Shown here piece by piece: positions 5,601 through 12,564 of a stretch of DNA of 12,569 bases. The stretch lies in assembly GCA_018900295.1 (NCBI GenBank), contig JAHIGH010000106.1, positions 1 through 12,569 on the forward strand, given 5' to 3'. Numbering within the stretch: the stretch's first letter is position 1; the number at the start of each line of letters is the position of its first letter. A program made the translations under genes and the position numbers. Source of the DNA: Patescibacteria group bacterium (GTDB lineage: Bacteria > Patescibacteriota > Microgenomatia > Levybacterales > UBA12049). Under the pieces are notes generated by a model. The model had not been told where the DNA came from. It did no database searches and was given only the letters and a program-made list of their open reading frames with translations.

Positions 5601-7774
5601 TTGACTCTATTGGTACCTCAACCTATGCCTACGACAAATTTGACCGCCTAACACAGGCAAAAAACCCATTCAATCAAACACTGACGTATACATATAATAA
5701 TGCTAACCTGCTGACAAAAATTACCTATCCCGATGGAAGAGCTGTTAATTATGCCTACGACAATAATAATCGTCTCACCAAGGCAACAGACTGGAACTAC
5801 AAAGCCGCTTCATATACATATAACAAAAATAATACTCTCGCCAGCAGGACATTACCAAATGGTATTATCAGCACATATACTTACGACAGCGCTAACAGAC
5901 TGACCGGTATCAACCATAAAAAATCTACAACAGTCCTAGCCAACTTTGCCTATGAAAGAGACAGTGTGGGCAATATCATCAAATCAAGTGAGCAGGGCAC
6001 ATTTGTTTTAATACCTTCACCAACACCGACTCCTACACCCACACCAATCCCTACGTCAACGCCGACTCCTACCCCGACAGGTTCTCCAAGCACGACTCCG
6101 ACCAGTACACCCACCCCGACTACTACGCCCGCCTCCGGGGCAGACATCGTGATAACCAATGTAACCTTTACTCCGGCAAATCCTTCGCCTTATCAGTTTT
6201 TCAAAATAACTACAACCATAAAAAATCAGGGATCATCAAATGCTTACGCTCCGGCATCCCGAATTACATACTACTATGATAATCCGTTGCCGCCAACCTA
6301 CGAAACAGGCTACAACGACTTCAACAATATCACTATTGATTTGGCACCCGGAGCGACAATGCAGGAAGTCAACAATTATGCCTACCTTGATACATCGGGC
6401 GCGCATCATTTCTATGTCATGGTTGACCAGAATAAATATATTACCGAATCAAACGAAAATAATAATTTATACGGGCCTGTAAACATTACTCTTGCTTCTG
6501 CCAACCCCCTGCAACAAATTCTGGCATTTGCCAAAAGCCTTTCACTCTACCAAGCCTCTGCGCAAACAGCTCCTTTTGTAACTCAATTCACCTATGATCC
6601 CTTAAGTAGACTTACCACGGCAAAATATCCTGACGGTGCGCTTTATTCATATACCTTCGACAAGGTAGACAACAGACTCACGCAGACTATAAATGGAGAA
6701 GTAAAAAATTATACCTACAATGCAGACAGCGAGTTGGGACAGGGAGGAGATAAGACCTACTACTACGACAATAATGGCAATCAGATCATGACAGCGCAAA
6801 CCAGCCCTCTTCAGAATCCGGAATATAAATATGACTTTGAAAACAGGCTTATCCAATATGTCGCTCCCAATGGCGATACGCATAATTATAGATATGATGG
6901 CCTTGGCAACAGACTGGAAGAAGAATTCTCAACCGCTATCAGCCGATGGGTCTATGATAATTCCGGCTCACTCTCAAAACTAATAGTTGGTTCCGGAGGT
7001 GAGAAGTATATCTACGGAGCAAATCTCTTAAGTCAGGGAGGAAATTCATCATCCTCGAGACAATACTTCCTGGAAGATGGCCTTGGAAACACTCGTTTTG
7101 TTACAGATTCATATGGAAATAAGAAAAAAACCTATGAATATGACCCCTTTGGAAATTTGAGGACAGAACAGGGGGTATATGACACAGAATTTCAGTTCCA
7201 ATCCCAGCAATACGATGATACGCTCGAACTCTACTATCTCCGTGCCCGCTTCTACGATCCGGCAACAGGAAGATTCATCTCTAAAGACCCTATAAAAGGT
7301 GCGCTTACAAATCCGCAATCCCAAAACCCTTACGCATACGCATTAAATAATCCGATTATGAATAGCGATCCATCTGGCGAAGTCCTTCCTGCTATTGCAG
7401 CAGCTTGTACAGTAGCTGCAAGAGCCGCATGCGCAGATGGAGATTGCACAAATGAGGCTCGTGTTGCAGGAGCTTTTCTACAAAATCAAAGTACAAAACT
7501 GTCTGGAGTATATAGCTTTATTGGAAGAACAGGAAATGTATATATCGGTAAAAGCGTTGATCTAGTAAATAGATTAGGATCTCATATTTCAAGTGGAAAA
7601 TTACCTGAAAACAGCTTAGATACTATAAAAATTCAGGTAACAGCTCCTGAAAATGCGCGGATTCTTGAACAGATAAAAATTAATGATGCCATAAGGAAGG
7701 GTATTCCTTTAGAGAACATCAGAAATGCAGTTGATCCTAAATTTTGGAATACATATGGAATTTCTTCACCTTAA
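2618..7774 (+). CDS. Secreted Rhs/YD-repeat polymorphic toxin with C-terminal GIY-YIG nuclease
   Basis: The 1718-residue protein starts with a signal peptide (basic MNLKKILPKK, hydrophobic core, cleavage near AYA-V at 45-46). Residues about 45-400 form an unassigned N-terminal region. About 405-470 match the domain that opens Rhs shells (SFPTVGDLTLAFQRTYSSYS, then GIGWN). YD repeats run from about 515 to 1125 (for example YTYDANGNLLTVKDP). A Pro/Thr linker (about 1131-1175) and a CARDB-like beta domain (about 1176-1293) interrupt the array, which resumes near 1320. The Rhs core motif YYLRARFYDPATGRFISKDP (about 1538) runs to DPSGE (about 1588). The tip is a GIY-YIG domain: VYSFIG (1631-1636), VYIGKS (1641-1646), R1652, H1656 and the probable catalytic E1684 in ILEQ. 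Rhs shells encapsulate and release C-terminal toxins; this one should cut DNA or RNA. Export by Sec rather than as a type VI cargo is indicated. The start is 2 bases after the preceding stop. Confidence 0.92.
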   Translation: MNLKKILPKKQFLKKCVVFSILFSLLASSFTLPFQTPISPESAYAVGNSCNTTSSNGNTSVKLLANYKGRVGGVALDQAAKFLANMSDISSAYYDATLDRIVFVGKTTTSTPQFNKDDLAVVIKSIIFDHQMPWVSIEGTNPDPNLIDAVYSTGIKNTRLGNVLIQADYKMKSYVFGVDENGQTVTSTVPGYRSHDDRYFNSPGINASLPSDSRFWLTPKDITLAKDDTSQSFIFQTATMELKTEALSTNNDPIWNSTAQDFANQFTQSYDAYAQESPILNDAKELAKIAGVIKWIIDSGVVTDFQWARDYSPKAVQTPTTFNKRLGKIYETETGFYQTSGGADLLTPNSYTQDNGTSSSLKGAAQAVPTTKEDIHWTFTKDSQQYEAVAVTADAFRTLGSYNTSEIDMSFPTVGDLTLAFQRTYSSYSGGQYGVGIGWNIYPAALYDNDPVHTFSCSGSAYPKALAFSSSRTGFESFKISDCAVGYVADDPVFHSKVFRNGDGPFTAKTKDQTEYSFSSTYQLTKIKDKNSNTITYSYDGSGKLTSIADGKGHQITPNYGGNGLISSIADWSGRIVQYTYDANGNLLTVKDPNNGVITYAYDSNSKLTTVTDRTNQAVVTNTYTDEAKLATQKDSANITNTFTYDKVNRIITATNNQTPNRTQTTKYDTKARILEQIDPLLFKLIYTYGTEYAPLTIKDKRGSQIINTYDTNGNLTSITYPDTKKVNYEYDTKNRITRILDYRYGTTPKETKYTYNTPGDITQISEAGLLSNYSYDTTGEMLTLTDPLSHTTTWTRDNFGNKLTEKDSLNNTATFEYDTIARLTKTTDEEGKIASLTYDNNGNLLTQTNSVGTTTNTYDKENHLTKTTPPNNSITEYSYNVSDSLSSVKDALTNVTNYGYDAYQNLLSQQDALNNTTTNTYDALNRQTQSTTPLGKVAKWEYDANGNITKRIDASNNTTNYQYDAFNRLTKITYPDTKTVTFEYDYRGNRTKMIDSIGTSTYAYDKFDRLTQAKNPFNQTLTYTYNNANLLTKITYPDGRAVNYAYDNNNRLTKATDWNYKAASYTYNKNNTLASRTLPNGIISTYTYDSANRLTGINHKKSTTVLANFAYERDSVGNIIKSSEQGTFVLIPSPTPTPTPTPIPTSTPTPTPTGSPSTTPTSTPTPTTTPASGADIVITNVTFTPANPSPYQFFKITTTIKNQGSSNAYAPASRITYYYDNPLPPTYETGYNDFNNITIDLAPGATMQEVNNYAYLDTSGAHHFYVMVDQNKYITESNENNNLYGPVNITLASANPLQQILAFAKSLSLYQASAQTAPFVTQFTYDPLSRLTTAKYPDGALYSYTFDKVDNRLTQTINGEVKNYTYNADSELGQGGDKTYYYDNNGNQIMTAQTSPLQNPEYKYDFENRLIQYVAPNGDTHNYRYDGLGNRLEEEFSTAISRWVYDNSGSLSKLIVGSGGEKYIYGANLLSQGGNSSSSRQYFLEDGLGNTRFVTDSYGNKKKTYEYDPFGNLRTEQGVYDTEFQFQSQQYDDTLELYYLRARFYDPATGRFISKDPIKGALTNPQSQNPYAYALNNPIMNSDPSGEVLPAIAAACTVAARAACADGDCTNEARVAGAFLQNQSTKLSGVYSFIGRTGNVYIGKSVDLVNRLGSHISSGKLPENSLDTIKIQVTAPENARILEQIKINDAIRKGIPLENIRNAVDPKFWNTYGISSP
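6013..6141 (+). repeat. Pro/Thr-rich low-complexity linker inside the Rhs gene
   Basis: The codons alternate Pro and Thr with some Ser (SPTPTPTPTPIPTSTPTPT...), encoded by imperfect repeats of the type CCNACNCCN. It links the first YD array to the CARDB-like domain. Such linkers are flexible, often glycosylated, and are common in surface proteins of Microgenomates-type bacteria. The repeats are codon-degenerate, so slippage changes in length are possible. Confidence 0.85.
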
Positions 7775-7797
7775 TTTTTTAATAATATGAGTTTGAT

Positions 7798-8823
7798 ATG
7801 AAATATAAAGATGTAATTTCTCAATTTAATATTAATTTAAAAGATGCAGTAAAAAGAGATCCATCATTAAAAGAACAAGATGGATTTATTTTAAGCGATA
7901 TTAAAGGTAGCATATCGTTGATAATTCAAGAAAATAAAATTAATGAATCCAAAGACTATATGTTAAAAAAAGGAATAACAGGATTAATAATAAATATGTC
8001 TTTAGGTTACACAAAATTAGACGTAGACTTTTTATCAGATTTTAATTTTATAGAATATTTAAATATTGTCCATCAACCATTAGGGGATACAAAAGCAATA
8101 AATTCATTACACGGACTAAAATCGTTAGTTTTATATGCCTATTTTTTTACTGAAATAGATTTCAATAACTTTTCTAATCTTCAGGAATGTTCCATACTTC
8201 ATTGGACACCAAATGCAAAAAATTTATTCAACTGTACAAAACTTAAAAAGCTCTATTTAAGAAGCTATAAAAAAAAAGATTTGTCCGAACTAGAAAATTT
8301 AAAATTACTCGAGGAGTTACGCGTAGACAATTCTCCTATTAAAAGCTTAAAAGGTTTATCAGAGTTAAAAAGTATAAAAGAGTTAGATTTTGGAGGATTA
8401 ACAAAATTAACTGATATAGATGAAATTAAGGAGCTGCCTTTACTTAATAAACTAAATATCCAAAGCTGCAAAAAAATTCCTTTTGAAAAACTATGGCAAC
8501 TTAAAAATTTGAAATGGCTGAACCTTTCAGATATAGGCAATATTCCTACAATTAAAGGAATCGAACAGCTAAATATGCTTGAAGAGGTATATATGGTTGG
8601 AGATACTAAAATTTTAGACGGAGATACATCCCCTTTATTGAAACTTGCGAATATTAAAAAAGTAGGGCTTGCTCATCTTTCTCATTATAAGCCTACTACA
8701 CTTGAAATACAGGCAAAAATAGAAGGAAAGGATCTAAAAACATTACTTCAAGAATATAGCCATATGAGGATTTACAATAAAATGCTAAAAGAAATAAATA
8801 TTCGCAATAAATTTAAAAGATGA
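7798..8823 (+). CDS. Leucine-rich-repeat protein, candidate immunity protein for the GIY-YIG toxin
   Basis: The 341-residue product has no signal peptide or membrane segment, so it is cytosolic. From about residue 60 to 290 it is built of irregular LRR units of about 22 residues, for example ELENLKLLEELRVDNSPIKS and LWQLKNLKWLNLSDIGNIPT. The C-terminal 50 residues (SHYKPTTLEIQAK...) are helical and basic. It starts 23 bases after the Rhs stop, the standard place for an immunity gene, and repeat proteins (ankyrin, HEAT, LRR) are known among such antidotes. A four-codon frame at 7787-7801 ends on TGA overlapping this ATG and might couple translation; no Shine-Dalgarno is evident. It is more AT-rich than the Rhs body (15 and 14 G+C in two 60-base lines, against 24 and 27). 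The fold is well supported; immunity is inferred from position. Confidence 0.8.
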   Translation: MKYKDVISQFNINLKDAVKRDPSLKEQDGFILSDIKGSISLIIQENKINESKDYMLKKGITGLIINMSLGYTKLDVDFLSDFNFIEYLNIVHQPLGDTKAINSLHGLKSLVLYAYFFTEIDFNNFSNLQECSILHWTPNAKNLFNCTKLKKLYLRSYKKKDLSELENLKLLEELRVDNSPIKSLKGLSELKSIKELDFGGLTKLTDIDEIKELPLLNKLNIQSCKKIPFEKLWQLKNLKWLNLSDIGNIPTIKGIEQLNMLEEVYMVGDTKILDGDTSPLLKLANIKKVGLAHLSHYKPTTLEIQAKIEGKDLKTLLQEYSHMRIYNKMLKEINIRNKFKR

Positions 8824-8891
8824 TGCATGTGTCGCTAATAGCCAAGGGCTTCAGAGGTTTTTGAAAATCAAATAACTCCCTTTGTTTGATA

Positions 8892-9215
8892 ATGAAAAAA
8901 ACTTATATTGTAATTTTTGTACTAAGTATAATTCTTGTATTTGCTACTTTATACCTACCAAAAACATTTTATAATCAAAACGATTTCAATAATGTCAGAT
9001 GTGGATTTCCATTGGAATTTCTTGTATATTCAAGCGCAGTTAGCCCTCCTTTACCTTGGAGTGCTGACTGTCTTTACAGAACACCCCAAGGAGCTCCCAA
9101 GCAATTTATCTGGCCGTCATTTTTTATTGATGTAGGCATAGTTTATGCTGTGCTTTGGTTGTTTTGTAAAATAGTGAAAAAAATAAATAAATCGGGAACT
9201 TGTGTTAAGGACTAA
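8892..9215 (+). CDS. Small two-helix membrane protein, function unknown
   Basis: The 107-residue product (ATG at 8892 preferred over a TTG at 8886) has an N-terminal helix (about 5-22) after MKK and a second near the C-terminus (about 75-95: FFIDVGIVYAVLWLFCKIV) followed by lysines. This suggests both ends in the cytoplasm and a loop outside. The loop carries C37-GFPLEF, SPPLPW and C60, so a disulfide between C37 and C60 is possible. The CGFP...PPLPW...W pattern recalls small membrane proteins common in CPR and other genomes with no assigned role, but this is from memory. It lies 68 bases after the LRR gene on the same strand. It could be a second immunity or accessory gene, or unrelated cargo. 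Confidence 0.65.
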   Translation: MKKTYIVIFVLSIILVFATLYLPKTFYNQNDFNNVRCGFPLEFLVYSSAVSPPLPWSADCLYRTPQGAPKQFIWPSFFIDVGIVYAVLWLFCKIVKKINKSGTCVKD

Positions 9216-9243
9216 TAAAAATCAGGATTTAGACCGTAAATTT

Positions 9244-9372
9244 TTAGAAGTCAAATAAATCCCTCACTTTTATTTTAAAGATTTGGGCGAGTTTATACAG
9301 CATAGTAGATTTACTAATTCGTATGCCTCCAAATTTTTCGTATTGCTTATTGTAAAGCCAAATCTTCACATC
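9244..9372 (-). pseudogene. XRE-family HTH regulator, C-terminal remnant
   Basis: The minus-strand frame ends with KSTMLYKLAQIFKIKVRDLFDF and TAA. This is the tail of an XRE/Cro-type DNA-binding domain: the last helices, in which a 'tLykLAkal.v.v.dLfdf' pattern is typical. Just upstream QYEKFGGIRI resembles the segment after the recognition helix. The first helices of the domain are missing, and the upstream part of the frame instead overlaps the promoter and start of the lipase-like gene. A 14-base near copy of the tail (TCAAATAACTCCCT, 8868-8881, against TCAAATAAATCCCT, 9251-9264) sits before the membrane protein gene. It is best read as a decayed regulator. Confidence 0.5.
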
Positions 9373-9378
9373 TATAAT
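9350..9378 (+). promoter_or_regulatory. Putative strong promoter of the lipase-like gene
   Basis: TTGTAA (9350-9355, 4/6 to TTGACA), a 17-base spacer, then a perfect TATAAT (9373-9378). Transcription would start near 9385, about 19 bases before the ATG at 9404. No Shine-Dalgarno sequence is visible in the short leader. This is the best-matching promoter in the window and suggests that the gene is transcribed separately from the toxin cluster. Confidence 0.6.
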
Positions 9379-9403
9379 ATTTATATCACTCTGTTTATTT
9401 GAA

Positions 9404-10465
9404 ATGAAAGGATTTCTCAAATTAAAGTTTGTCTTACTTCTCATTGCGTTTTTTAGCGCCATAACTCTCATTCTTAATGTTCCCGCATATACTCAGGCGC
9501 AAAATACAGTATCTATAGACCCTTCAACTCTTTCAGCAAAAGAACAGGAATATAATGAACAGTCCAGCCTTCAACCAATGACTGCTATTCAAGCGTTAGA
9601 CTCTTCAACGCAAGAGCTTGACAATGGTATTCCTGAGGGTACAATTGGCAGATGGTCTGTGATCGTGCAGACCGGAGGCGAATCACGCAGCGCTCAAATT
9701 ACTGCCCATCGGCAAACAAGCAATGATACGTTTACAGAAAATGTGCTCTATGACTATTTCACATATATTGATACAGAAATAAACGGTGGTGGCATTCAGT
9801 TATCAAGTGCAAATGCTTCGTTACCAGTGCGGGATCCGGGTAATCCCAATGTGGTCACAAGCTCAGGGTTTTTCGTCGGACAAAATGGAAATACCATTGA
9901 TTGGACAGTTTCAAGCTCCATTGCCGAAGGCAAACAGACTATGACGAATCGCTATGCATTCACTTCCCGCGATGGTGGGCAAATTGGCAAGCTTCGTTTG
10001 CTTCAGTACTTGGATGAAGATGTGGAAAGTTTTAGTGACGATGTATTTCTCACGAAGGGTGCCAGCGCAACAAGCAACTTAGAACTCCTTACTCTCGATG
10101 ATCGGGAGGTCTATGGCATTGGTCAGTCAGGATTATTTAGAGGAGAGCCAAACGGCTTAACGAACGCAGTATTTGCCGGCTGGGCTGCTGATATTTATAA
10201 TAACATGAAGCAACGCATCACGGGTGCGGGTCAGTCTGTATCATGGGAGGGGATAATTGCAAATCTTCCCGACTATACGCATCCGACATTGGGAGCAGTG
10301 CGCGGGCCACGCGATATAGTGTCCGTTCTTGCTTGGGATATTAGTGAAGACACATCGGAGGCGGTTGTCGTTACTTCCCTTTGGTGGGTTACCGGATCCA
10401 ACAAGTGTATTTCGCCCTCCCAATGTCGCGCCTCCTGGCAAAAAAATACCATTTGGGGACATTGA
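9404..10465 (+). CDS. Secreted lipase-like alpha/beta hydrolase, N-terminal part before frameshift
   Basis: The product begins with a signal peptide (MKGFLKLK, hydrophobic stretch 9-26, cleavage around 28-33 in AYTQAQ). Residues about 75-320 form a beta-rich domain of unknown type (for example PEGTIGRWSVIVQTGG, RYAFTSRDGGQIGKLRLLQY). The coherent sequence runs to VVVTSLW (about 10384) and then degenerates through a Cys/Trp-rich tail to TGA at 10463-10465. The +1 frame picks up at once with GLPDPTSVFRPPNVAPPG and leads into the hydrolase domain at 10474 and onward. Skipping one base near 10385 fuses the two parts into a protein of about 970 residues. A base-insertion error, a recent pseudogene or a +1 programmed frameshift are all possible; no classic slippery site is obvious. 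Confidence 0.7.
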   Translation: MKGFLKLKFVLLLIAFFSAITLILNVPAYTQAQNTVSIDPSTLSAKEQEYNEQSSLQPMTAIQALDSSTQELDNGIPEGTIGRWSVIVQTGGESRSAQITAHRQTSNDTFTENVLYDYFTYIDTEINGGGIQLSSANASLPVRDPGNPNVVTSSGFFVGQNGNTIDWTVSSSIAEGKQTMTNRYAFTSRDGGQIGKLRLLQYLDEDVESFSDDVFLTKGASATSNLELLTLDDREVYGIGQSGLFRGEPNGLTNAVFAGWAADIYNNMKQRITGAGQSVSWEGIIANLPDYTHPTLGAVRGPRDIVSVLAWDISEDTSEAVVVTSLWWVTGSNKCISPSQCRASWQKNTIWGH

Positions 10466-12335
10466 TCCTAACAAGCCGACGGTCATAATAACCCATGGGC
10501 TATCGGATAACAATTACGATGAAGTGAGTGCGGATGGAAATTTCGATGAAATATTATTTAGTGGTTTTTCTTCAGGGGGTGGAGGGTATCTTATAAAACA
10601 ACAGTTTGGTAACAAGGTAAATGTCATTCAGTATGTCTGGCCGGAGGCATTTCAGGGACTCAGTATTGAAGGATACCAAGAAGCAAGACTATATACCGAT
10701 GATGCTGGCGCAGCCCTTGCAAAATATTTAGTTGAAAAATTGGGTAAAAGCTATAACAAAAACATACATTTCATTGGTCATTCATTAGGAACGATTGTGA
10801 ACGCGCATGCAGCGCGGCTATACCTTGATGTCGCACCAAGCGTACCTCAAGCGCAGGTGACAATTCTGGACTATCCCGCTAGATCTGAAAGATTTGGAAT
10901 TGGTGGACCCGCTATTCCTCATGATTTTTTTGCTACTTTACTTCAACAGATACAAAATAAAACTAACCTAAAAATTGATAATTACTACTCTACTAATTTC
11001 TCGGCCTTCGGTGAAACTGCGGAAGGGCGTATATACAACCACCCAAATCTTGTTGATCCAAATGAGGTGGGGGATGAGATATTTCCTCAAGAAAATGATG
11101 GAGGAGTGTTTGCAAAAAATCACACTGGTGTTCAGCAATGGTACCGCTGGACAATGAACCCTGAGGGATTCAATGGTAATAATTACTGCGATAACCGAAA
11201 TCCTGCTGGATTTAATACTCCACAAGGTATGAGTAATACCCTTGATCCTTGCCAGGCAGCATGGTATTGGTCGCTTTTTGGCCAAGGCGGATGGGGAAAG
11301 TTTCCAACAGCCAACATCGGTGCTCCAATTGATATTAATCAGGGAGTACAACTTGATTTGGGAGCGCCAAGAGCTTTTGGATGCGAATATGAAAGTGGCG
11401 TGATTATATGTCGCGAACAATCATCTCCATTTATCATTTTTGATGATATTACTATTCCTGAAAGCGCTGAGTATTTATCATTTGACTATCGTTTTCCAAA
11501 TATTGGAGATGGAGATTATGTGTCTGTATTTTTTGATGATCAGCCAATCTGGACGCTTTCAGCGGTAAACGCTATTAATCCTAGTGAATTTATCAATTCC
11601 GGCCCCATCCCTCTGCCACAAGACTTGGTAGATGGAGGACATAAGCTTAGTGTTGAGCTTTTTGGAGTTGGAGAAAAAAACGCACAATTTGAATTGAAAA
11701 ATATAACAACGAATGGGACGTCGGAATATACCGCTCAGGGTCTCAAAACACAGGTGCGGGACAATCTAAATACTGTTGCCAACACGGGTGGAGTAATAGG
11801 AAAAACGATTCAACAAGTAGTGAAGTTTGTAACAGGAAGCCTAAAAGTAGAGTTCTGGAAAGATGAAAGCCATCTTAATTTTTCTAAAGGAATTGGTGTA
11901 TTTGTCAGCGAGGCGCAGGCGGTCAGATTGATGGATACACAATTACAACTCTACAAGAAATGGGAAGAAAAGAGCGTTCTTTTTAAATTCTTTCAACCAA
12001 AGCCCTTACTTACTCCTGAAATAGCGCACATGTTTGAACTCGCGATACATGATCTCATTTCGGCAGACTTAATGCTTGCAACGTTATCTCTTGACGAAGC
12101 CAAAGCCGCTCTTTCTACAATTACCGATCAGAAAGTAAAAGCCCAGACGGAGAAGCTGATAGCCCAAGCAGAGAAGGACTTGAAGCGAGCAGAAGAAGCT
12201 GTCTCAGTGAATAAACCAACGCTCGCTGTTTTGCGATACGGCAAAGCCTGGTTTTTTTCCCAAGCAGCATTGCATGTTTCAGGAAAGACATTCAAACTAC
12301 CCGCTTTGCCTTCCATTTTCTCCGAAGATAAGTGA
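10329..12335 (+). CDS. Secreted lipase-like alpha/beta hydrolase, catalytic and C-terminal part after frameshift
   Basis: The frame is open from 10329, but real homology should start at about 10386, where it continues the 9404 gene, so the nominal ATG is probably not used. The hydrolase domain shows VIITHGLSD (oxyanion strand, 10485-10511), the nucleophile elbow GHSLGT (serine codon 10782-10784), a possible catalytic aspartate in ILDYPA (10869-10871) and a candidate histidine in KNHTGVQQWY (11121-11123). This order is typical of lipases of the 'GxSxG, LDPA, H' kind. After it come a jelly-roll-like beta domain (about 11420-11730, FDDITIPESAEYLSFDYRFP) and a helical, Lys/Glu/Ala-rich tail (about 11990-12290) that could form a coiled coil. 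On its own this part has no signal peptide and needs the upstream part for export. Lipid or peptidoglycan-linked ester substrates are guesses. Confidence 0.75.
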   Translation: MLGILVKTHRRRLSLLPFGGLPDPTSVFRPPNVAPPGKKIPFGDIDPNKPTVIITHGLSDNNYDEVSADGNFDEILFSGFSSGGGGYLIKQQFGNKVNVIQYVWPEAFQGLSIEGYQEARLYTDDAGAALAKYLVEKLGKSYNKNIHFIGHSLGTIVNAHAARLYLDVAPSVPQAQVTILDYPARSERFGIGGPAIPHDFFATLLQQIQNKTNLKIDNYYSTNFSAFGETAEGRIYNHPNLVDPNEVGDEIFPQENDGGVFAKNHTGVQQWYRWTMNPEGFNGNNYCDNRNPAGFNTPQGMSNTLDPCQAAWYWSLFGQGGWGKFPTANIGAPIDINQGVQLDLGAPRAFGCEYESGVIICREQSSPFIIFDDITIPESAEYLSFDYRFPNIGDGDYVSVFFDDQPIWTLSAVNAINPSEFINSGPIPLPQDLVDGGHKLSVELFGVGEKNAQFELKNITTNGTSEYTAQGLKTQVRDNLNTVANTGGVIGKTIQQVVKFVTGSLKVEFWKDESHLNFSKGIGVFVSEAQAVRLMDTQLQLYKKWEEKSVLFKFFQPKPLLTPEIAHMFELAIHDLISADLMLATLSLDEAKAALSTITDQKVKAQTEKLIAQAEKDLKRAEEAVSVNKPTLAVLRYGKAWFFSQAALHVSGKTFKLPALPSIFSEDK

Positions 12336-12564
12336 AGAGAAAAATAACCATAATGGCTATTAACCAATTAAAAAGGAATAAAACGCCCATAGGGATAAAC
12401 GAATCAAAATCATCTAAAGAGGTCAAAACCATTAAAACACCCATAGGAATTTGAATATATAAATCGCCCCAATCATAAACTCTTGGACGGAATTGAATGA
12501 AAAATGGCAAAGAGGAGACTGTTAAAAATATTGATGGTAATATCAATGCCACAAAAAAACTCAT
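12292..12564 (-). CDS. Small membrane protein, possibly incomplete at its 5' end
   Basis: The 90-residue frame on the minus strand converges on the lipase-like gene and overlaps its last 44 bases. It has a hydrophobic N-terminus (MSFFVALILPSIFLTVSSLP), a polar middle (FRPRVYDWGDLYIQ), a second hydrophobic stretch, and a strong C-terminal helix (VLFLFNWLIAIMVIFLFTYL) capped by RRKWKAK. This is a credible membrane topology rather than random shadow sequence. The motif IPMGVL occurs twice, 17 residues apart, also visible as repeated CCCATAGG in the DNA. The ATG at 12564 lies 5 bases from the window edge, so the true start may be further upstream. The function is unknown. Confidence 0.5.
   Translation of the reverse strand: MSFFVALILPSIFLTVSSLPFFIQFRPRVYDWGDLYIQIPMGVLMVLTSLDDFDSFIPMGVLFLFNWLIAIMVIFLFTYLRRKWKAKRVV

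Noticed and set aside
5950..6159. Minus-strand frame with a Val-Gly repeat that looks like an elastin- or antifreeze-like protein.
   Set aside because: It is the complement of the codons for the Pro/Thr linker of the Rhs protein, so it is a shadow.
8837..8863. AGCC-AAG-GGCT hairpin followed by a run of T after the LRR gene, considered as a terminator.
   Set aside because: The stem has only 4 base pairs and the T-run is several bases away, too weak to call.
10968..11420. Minus-strand frame of 150 codons inside the lipase-like gene.
   Set aside because: The plus strand carries the hydrolase motifs across this stretch; the antisense product has irregular composition and no recognisable domain.
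12343..12361. Near-perfect hairpin AATAACCAT/ATGGCTATT between the converging genes, considered as a terminator.
   Set aside because: On the plus strand no T-run follows; on the minus strand a short T-run follows but the site is inside the coding frame at 12292-12564. The loop is very small.
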